Origin: Cellulomonas sp. P24
GTDB lineage: Bacteria; Actinomycetota; Actinomycetes; Actinomycetales; Cellulomonadaceae
Length of the DNA stretch: 64,000 bases
NCBI RefSeq assembly: GCF_024704385.1
Contig: NZ_JAJDFX010000002.1
Span: 3,782,001 to 3,846,000, forward strand
Reading direction: 5' to 3'
Shown piece by piece: positions 60,400 through 64,000 of this stretch. A model generated the notes under the pieces. It was not told the DNA's origin and made no database searches. It worked only from the letters and a program-made list of their open reading frames with translations. A program made the translations under genes and the position numbers. How positions within the stretch are numbered: the stretch's first letter is position 1; the number at the start of each line of letters is the position of its first letter.

Positions 60400-60663
60400 A
60401 TGGAGCTCGACCCGGCCGAGATGGGCAAGGTCATCAACCGACTCAAGCGCGCGCAGGGCCAGCTCGGTGCTGTGCTGCGCATGCTCGAAGAGGGCAGGAA
60501 CTGCGAGGACATCGTCACGCAGCTCTCCGCGGTGAGTCGCGCGCTCGACCGCGCCGGGTTCGCGATCATCGCGACCGGGATGCGGCAGTGCCTCATCGAG
60601 TCCGACGGCCAGGAGACCCTGGACGTCCAGAAGCTCGAGAAGCTGTTCCTCTCGCTGGCGTGA
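60400..60663 (+). CDS. DUF156 regulator, CstR-like (persulfide-type) by its residues
   Basis: The product is an 87-residue DUF156 (CsoR/RcnR/CstR) repressor. The N-terminal helix is MELDPAEMGKVINRLKRAQG, and the sensing residues are Cys35 (GRNCEDIV) and Cys64 (MRQCLI). The His that copper-sensing CsoR uses four residues before the second Cys is Gly60 here, so copper sensing is unlikely and the two-Cys pattern is that of the persulfide sensor CstR. The ATG at 60400 has AAGGGAG six bases before it; a GTG at 60343 would add an atypical tail. It probably binds the ATACCC-type sites next to it. Confidence 0.88.
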   Translation: MELDPAEMGKVINRLKRAQGQLGAVLRMLEEGRNCEDIVTQLSAVSRALDRAGFAIIATGMRQCLIESDGQETLDVQKLEKLFLSLA

Positions 60664-61292
60664 CCGTGCGGGGCGGGACGACCGGCTCGGCCGGCTGGGA
60701 CGCGAGGTACGCCTCCACGGACCTCGTCTGGTCGCCGGAACCGAACGTGTGGGCGGTCGAGGTCCTCGAGGGGCGCGCACCCGGCTCTGCTCTCGACCTC
60801 GGCACGGGCGAAGGCCGCCATGCGTTGTGGCTCGCCCGGCTCGGCTGGGAGGTGACGGCGGTCGACTTCTCGGGGGAGGCGCTCCGCAAGGCGCGGGCCG
60901 TGCAGGCCGAGTCCGCCCCGCAGACCGCTGGGCGGATCACGTGGCTCCAGGCGGACGTGGTGCAGTACGTGCCGCCGCGTCGCAGCAGCTCGGCCGTGGT
61001 GATGATGTACCTGCACCTGGATCCCGTCTCGCGTCGCACCGTCGTCCGGAACGCGGCGAAGGCCCTTGCGGTCGGTGGCGTGCTCCTGGTCGTCGGCCAC
61101 GACACGACGAATCCGGCCGAGGGGTTCGGCGGCCCGTCGGACCCGGACGTCCTGTTCAGCGCGACGGACGTCGTTGTCGACCTCGCCGGGTTGCCGGGCC
61201 TGACGATCCGGCGCGCCGAGCGCGTCCGGCGTCCGGTCAGGGACGGGCAGGTCGCCCTCGATGCTCTCGTCGAGGTCATCCGCAGCGCATGA
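60660..61292 (+). CDS. class I SAM-dependent methyltransferase
   Basis: The product is a 210-residue Rossmann-type methyltransferase: motif I is ALDLGTGEGRHALWLA, followed by WEVTAVDFS, and WDARYASTDLVWSPEPNVW opens the protein. It resembles TehB/thiopurine-type small-molecule methyltransferases; the substrate is unknown. The GTG at 60660 overlaps the stop of the regulator by four bases (GTGA), so it is translated from the same message. Placement under a CstR-like control suggests a role in detoxifying a thiol, sulfide or chalcogen compound, which is inference. Confidence 0.88.
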   Translation: MTVRGGTTGSAGWDARYASTDLVWSPEPNVWAVEVLEGRAPGSALDLGTGEGRHALWLARLGWEVTAVDFSGEALRKARAVQAESAPQTAGRITWLQADVVQYVPPRRSSSAVVMMYLHLDPVSRRTVVRNAAKALAVGGVLLVVGHDTTNPAEGFGGPSDPDVLFSATDVVVDLAGLPGLTIRRAERVRRPVRDGQVALDALVEVIRSA

Positions 61293-61375
61293 CAGGCGGC
61301 CTGCCGGGCGGTCACGGCAGGCATCGTCCCGCAGTCGTCCAGGCGTTCCGACAGGCGGACGCGACTGGCGATCCG

Positions 61376-61391
61376 ATACCCCCCGGGGTAT
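61376..61391. promoter_or_regulatory. CsoR/CstR-type operator before the Cys-rich miniprotein
   Basis: ATACCCC-CC-GGGGTAT, seven-base arms around two bases, 37 bases before the ATG at 61429. It is the second and more perfect copy of the site at 59889-59904. Confidence 0.8.
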
Positions 61392-61428
61392 ACTCGATAC
61401 ATCAGACACCACCACTGAGGAGTGAGCT

Positions 61429-61545
61429 ATGTGTAGTCCGGCCCGTTGCAGCCGCTGTGGCAAGGTCACCTGGTCCGGCTGCGGCATGCACGTCGACGCC
61501 GTGATGGCGAACGTCGAGCCGTCGCAGCGTTGCACCTGCCGCTGA
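61429..61545 (+). CDS. 38-residue Cys-rich miniprotein
   Basis: This short frame begins ATG TGT at 61429 with a GAGGAG site six bases upstream and ends at the TGA at 61543-61545. Six of 38 residues are cysteine (positions 2, 7, 10, 18, 35 and 37), arranged as CxxC-type pairs (CSRC, CTC), with one His. It has no signal peptide. It could bind a metal ion such as zinc or carry persulfide; neither is shown. A CsoR/CstR-type palindrome lies directly in front, so it is the first gene of the second unit of this island. Confidence 0.75.
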   Translation: MCSPARCSRCGKVTWSGCGMHVDAVMANVEPSQRCTCR

Positions 61546-61598
61546 TCCACCGACGGACCGCGGGCGCATCACGCGCCGTCGCGGACCGCAGTTCGGCG

Positions 61599-61946
61599 TT
61601 GACCGGACGTGAGGCGTTCCTGGAGCTGCTCCAGGAACGCGAACAGATGGCCCGTGAGCGGCTCAGCGCCGCCACGGGCCATCAGTCTCTCTGCCGGGTC
61701 CCGGCCGCGGCGCCGGGCCCGCGCCGCAGCGTGAAGTACCACGAAGGGGCCGCGATCGCCCTGGCCGACGTGCGCCGTGCGGTTCGCTCGGGAGCCGACG
61801 ACGGCCTCCGGTCCGCGGTCGAGGCGGTGCGGACCTCGTGGCTCGCTCAGGCCGGTCTGCCCGGACGTTCCGGGCCGGCCTGGGCCGACTATCTCGAGGG
61901 CGGTCTCGATGCCCTCTCCCGGCTCGAGGAAGAAGACGTGCCATGA
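61599..61946 (+). CDS. hypothetical protein of the thiol-stress island
   Basis: The product, 115 residues if the TTG at 61599 is the start, is unrecognised. It opens with a helical stretch (REAFLELLQEREQMARERL), then a Pro-rich linker and a conserved-looking core KYHEGAAIALADVRRAV, ending WADYLEGGLDALSRLEEE. It contains no Cys cluster. The gene overlaps the next one by four bases (ATGA), which supports it being real. The start is uncertain: two strong hairpins occupy the first third, and a GTG at 61731 would give a 71-residue product beginning at the core. Confidence 0.55.
   Translation: MTGREAFLELLQEREQMARERLSAATGHQSLCRVPAAAPGPRRSVKYHEGAAIALADVRRAVRSGADDGLRSAVEAVRTSWLAQAGLPGRSGPAWADYLEGGLDALSRLEEEDVP
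61614..61683 (+). promoter_or_regulatory. two adjacent strong hairpins at the start of the gene
   Basis: GCGTTCCTGGAG (61614-61625) pairs perfectly over 12 bp with 61629-61640 around three bases. Directly after it GATGGCCCGTG (61646-61656) pairs over 11 bp with 61673-61683. They lie between the Cys-rich gene and the core of the next gene, and could limit read-through or translation. Confidence 0.6.
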
Positions 61947-62365
61947 ACCCGTTGCAGACCACCCCCCGCCCGATCCCTCCGCGGCGCCTCGTGGTCACGG
62001 GGCGCTGGCCGCGCCGGCGCATCCTCGTCGGACTCGCGGCGAGCCCAGTGGTCGGGGTCGGCCTTGCCCTGGCCGGTGGGGGACTGCCCGGTCCGGCGGG
62101 GTGGACGGCGCTCGTCGCCGTCGCGGCGCTGCTCGGTGGCGCGACGCTCGCGAGCTATGTCCCCGTGCCAGGTTCCGGTCGGCGGCTCGACATCGGGTGC
62201 ACGCCGTGCGCCGTGGTCGCCGCGCTCACGCTCGTGGGTGCCGCGGGCATCCTCGGCGGGTCGCCGCATGCGGCGTCGGCGGCGGCCCTTGCGGTCGGCC
62301 TCGTCGCGTTCGGCCTCCTGCAGCGCATGACCGACCCGGAGAGCTGCCCCGTCCCCCCTCGGTGA
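61943..62365 (+). CDS. small membrane protein of unknown function
   Basis: The product is a 140-residue protein with three to four hydrophobic segments (LVGLAASPVVGVGLALAGG, ALVAVAALLGGATLA, AVVAALTLVGAAGILGG, AALAVGLVAFGLL). A CxxC motif (IGCTPCAVV) sits at the membrane edge of the third segment and could be redox-active. The ATG overlaps the previous stop (ATGA), and the gene ends the second transcription unit of the island. No family could be recognised. Confidence 0.75.
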   Translation: MNPLQTTPRPIPPRRLVVTGRWPRRRILVGLAASPVVGVGLALAGGGLPGPAGWTALVAVAALLGGATLASYVPVPGSGRRLDIGCTPCAVVAALTLVGAAGILGGSPHAASAAALAVGLVAFGLLQRMTDPESCPVPPR

Positions 62366-62453
62366 GCCTCCCCGCCGGTTCGGCGAGCGAGGCCCCGGCC
62401 CCAGGTCGAGTCTGCAGCTCGAGGCCGTCCGTGGTACCGCGCTGAGCAGACGG

Positions 62454-62500
62454 CGGAGCGGCTGCCCGTGACCGGTCACCCGGTCCGAGCAGCCGCTCCG
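62454..62500. terminator. bidirectional terminator with nested stem
   Basis: CGGAGCGGCTGC (62454-62465) pairs perfectly over 12 bp with 62489-62500; inside, GACCGG and CCGGTC (62470-62485) form a second stem around TCAC. It lies between the convergent gene ends. Confidence 0.75.
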
Positions 62501-62504
62501 GTCC

Positions 62505-64000
62505 TCACAGGCCCTGGTGGACGGCCTGGAGCGTGAGCCACCCGCCCGACAGGTTCCGGGCCGTGAAGCCCTCACCCAGCAGGATCCTGGTGGCGAGATA
62601 GGACCGCACACCGCTCGCGCAGTGCACGCTGATGTCGCGACCGGCTGCGGCTTCCCGCACCTCGGCCAGACGCTCCCGCAGCTCGGTGTGCGGGATGTTG
62701 AGCACGCCGTCCAGGTGACCGTGCGCGTACTCGCCACGCGACCGGACGTCGAGGATCAGCGTGTTCGTGGCGGCCTCGTCGAGCTCCCACGGCTGCCACT
62801 GGGGCATCGTGCCGTTGAGGGCGTTCTGGGCGACGAACCCGAGCATGTTGACCGGGTCCTTGGCAGAGCCGTACGGCGGCGCGTAGGCGAGCTCGAGCTC
62901 GGCGAGGTCGTCGGCCGTCATCCCGGCCCGGATCGCCGTCGCGAGGACGTCGATGCGCTTGTCGACGCCGGCCCGGCCGACGCCCTGCACCCCGAGCAGC
63001 GTCCCGTCGAGGGCGAAGCTCGCGACCAGGTGGATCTGCTCGGCGCCCGGGTAGTAGCCGGCGTGGTCGCCCGGGTGGATGTGGACGACCTCGTGCGGGA
63101 TGCCGGCGCGCCGCAGGGTCACCTGGTTGGCGCCGGTCGTGGCGGCGGTCAGGCCGAACACGCGGACGATCGCCGTGCTCAGCACGCTCGCCTGCGGTGT
63201 CGTCCGGTGACCGCACATCGAGTCCGCCGCTCGGCGTCCCTGACGGTTCGCGGGTCCCGCGAGCGGAACCGGACCGGTGGCCCCGGTGATCGCGTGCGTG
63301 ATCTCGACCGCGTCGCCGACCGCCCAGATGTGCGGGTCGGACGTGCGCTGGTCGCCGTCGACCTTGATCGCGCCGGTCGGCCCGAGGTCGAGGCCCGCGT
63401 CGCGCGCCAGGGCGCTCGCCGGTCGCACGCCGACGTTGACGACCACGAGGTCGGCAGGCAGCGAGGTGCCGTCGGACAACGTGACCACCACCGCGCCGCT
63501 CGAGCTCTTGCCGTCCCACTCGTGCGCCGACTCGATCGGCACGATCGACTGGGCGGAGACCCCGAGGTGCAGGTGGACGCCGTGCGCCGTGAGCTCGGCG
63601 GACAGCAGGGGTGCGAGCTCGGCGTCGATCGGCGGCAGGACGTGGTCCGCGAGCTCGACGAGGTGCACGGTGACCCCGCGCGAGGTCAGCGCCTCGACGG
63701 CCTCGAGACCGATGAACCCGGCGCCGACGACGACCGCGTGGGGCGGGTCGTCGGTCGTCCGGGTCGCCAGCATCGCGTGGACGCTGTCGCGGACGGCGTC
63801 AACGTCGGGGATGGTGCGCAGCGAGTGGACCGCGGGGTGGTCGAGTCCCTCGATCGGCGGGCGGACGCCCACGGCGCCGGGCGCGAGGAGGAGCGCGTCG
63901 TACGGGAGGGTGTACGAGTCCTGCTCGGTCTGGACGGTGACCTGCTGCGCGGCGCGGTCGACGGCGCTGACCCGGTGGCCGGTGCGGACGTCGAGGTTGA
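62505..64000 (-). CDS. FAD/NAD-dependent disulfide reductase with C-terminal rhodanese (CoA-disulfide reductase type), N-terminus missing
   Basis: The visible 498 residues start inside the FAD domain (frame open to the window edge) and continue through an NAD-binding GAGFIGLEAVEALTSRG, a second FAD motif IWAVGDAVEIT and the dimerisation domain, to a rhodanese domain whose active Cys is in VHCASGVRSYLA. This is the architecture of CoA-disulfide reductase-rhodanese (CoADR-RHD) enzymes, which reduce CoA-persulfide or disulfide and polysulfide. The catalytic Cys of the reductase (about residue 43) lies outside the window. It converges on the CstR-like island and fits its persulfide theme. Confidence 0.9.
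   Translation of the reverse strand, partial: NLDVRTGHRVSAVDRAAQQVTVQTEQDSYTLPYDALLLAPGAVGVRPPIEGLDHPAVHSLRTIPDVDAVRDSVHAMLATRTTDDPPHAVVVGAGFIGLEAVEALTSRGVTVHLVELADHVLPPIDAELAPLLSAELTAHGVHLHLGVSAQSIVPIESAHEWDGKSSSGAVVVTLSDGTSLPADLVVVNVGVRPASALARDAGLDLGPTGAIKVDGDQRTSDPHIWAVGDAVEITHAITGATGPVPLAGPANRQGRRAADSMCGHRTTPQASVLSTAIVRVFGLTAATTGANQVTLRRAGIPHEVVHIHPGDHAGYYPGAEQIHLVASFALDGTLLGVQGVGRAGVDKRIDVLATAIRAGMTADDLAELELAYAPPYGSAKDPVNMLGFVAQNALNGTMPQWQPWELDEAATNTLILDVRSRGEYAHGHLDGVLNIPHTELRERLAEVREAAAGRDISVHCASGVRSYLATRILLGEGFTARNLSGGWLTLQAVHQGL

Noticed and set aside
61446-61598. An upstream start for the gene ending at 61946, overlapping the Cys-rich frame
   Set aside because: It would read through the miniprotein in another frame and gives a basic, unstructured leader; no ribosome binding site supports it.

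Overview
The window is about 64 kb of very GC-rich DNA with dense genes, many GTG starts and 4-base ATGA/GTGA overlaps. The gene content (CtpE-like P-type ATPase, GuaB1, DUF3000 next to an RNase D-like HRDC protein, DUF6421, TreY/TreZ/GlgX, pyruvate formate-lyase) points to an actinobacterium. A facultatively anaerobic, glycogen- and trehalose-making member of the Micrococcales, Cellulomonas-like, fits best. The species cannot be named from the sequence alone. I saw no rRNA, tRNA, CRISPR array, insertion sequence or prophage, and no gap between genes longer than about 230 bases.

Layout. 1-9.9 kb: tail of an APC permease, a TRAM-type RNA methyltransferase, a flavodoxin, a CtpE-like ATPase, aconitase, a CoA-pyrophosphatase-type Nudix enzyme and GuaB1. 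10-16.7 kb: a LacI-controlled sugar ABC importer, divergent from an amylo-alpha-1,6-glucosidase, with a well-formed operator and promoter between them. 16.8-28.2 kb: dxs, the pyruvate formate-lyase pair (pflB carries a one-base frameshift; pflA is intact), fadB/fadA, RNase D-like, a LuxR-type regulator and DUF3000. 28.4-42.1 kb: 6-phosphogluconate dehydrogenase, a RibD-like reductase, ZapE, a MarR-GNAT-dehydrogenase triple fusion, a beta-propeller lipoprotein, an SDR with a divergent XRE regulator, a PEP-mutase-like enzyme, a UvrA-like ATPase and PPK2. 42.1-48.8 kb: the overlapping glgX-treY-treZ operon, which turns glycogen into trehalose. 48.8-59.0 kb: a CbiX-like chelatase, a hydrolase, arsenite methyltransferase with twin operator-like palindromes, an ABC exporter, a proline iminopeptidase-like enzyme, a YhhN membrane protein, and the convergent pair DUF6421 plus zinc-ribbon SDR. 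59.2-64 kb: a probable persulfide/thiol-stress island with thioredoxin, a CsoR-family regulator that has the CstR-type residues, a methyltransferase, a 38-residue Cys-rich miniprotein, two small unknown proteins, and a pyridine-nucleotide disulfide reductase fused to rhodanese. Two near-identical palindromes of the ATACCC(C)-GGGTAT type lie in front of its two transcription units.

Regulation seen in the DNA. At least seven genes have a TANNNT box only 6-8 bases before the start codon and no ribosome binding site, so they look leaderless; TAGGCT recurs. Several palindromes sit on promoters (aconitase, GDE/LacI, fadAB, MarR fusion, arsM, CsoR-type sites). Convergent gene ends are closed by very long perfect hairpins, the largest with 32-bp arms.

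The most unusual items are the triple-domain fusion at 32.6-34.4 kb, the CstR-like island with its unlisted Cys-rich miniprotein, the DUF6421/zinc-ribbon SDR pair whose SDR lacks the usual Tyr-x3-Lys, and the poly-C frameshift in pflB.
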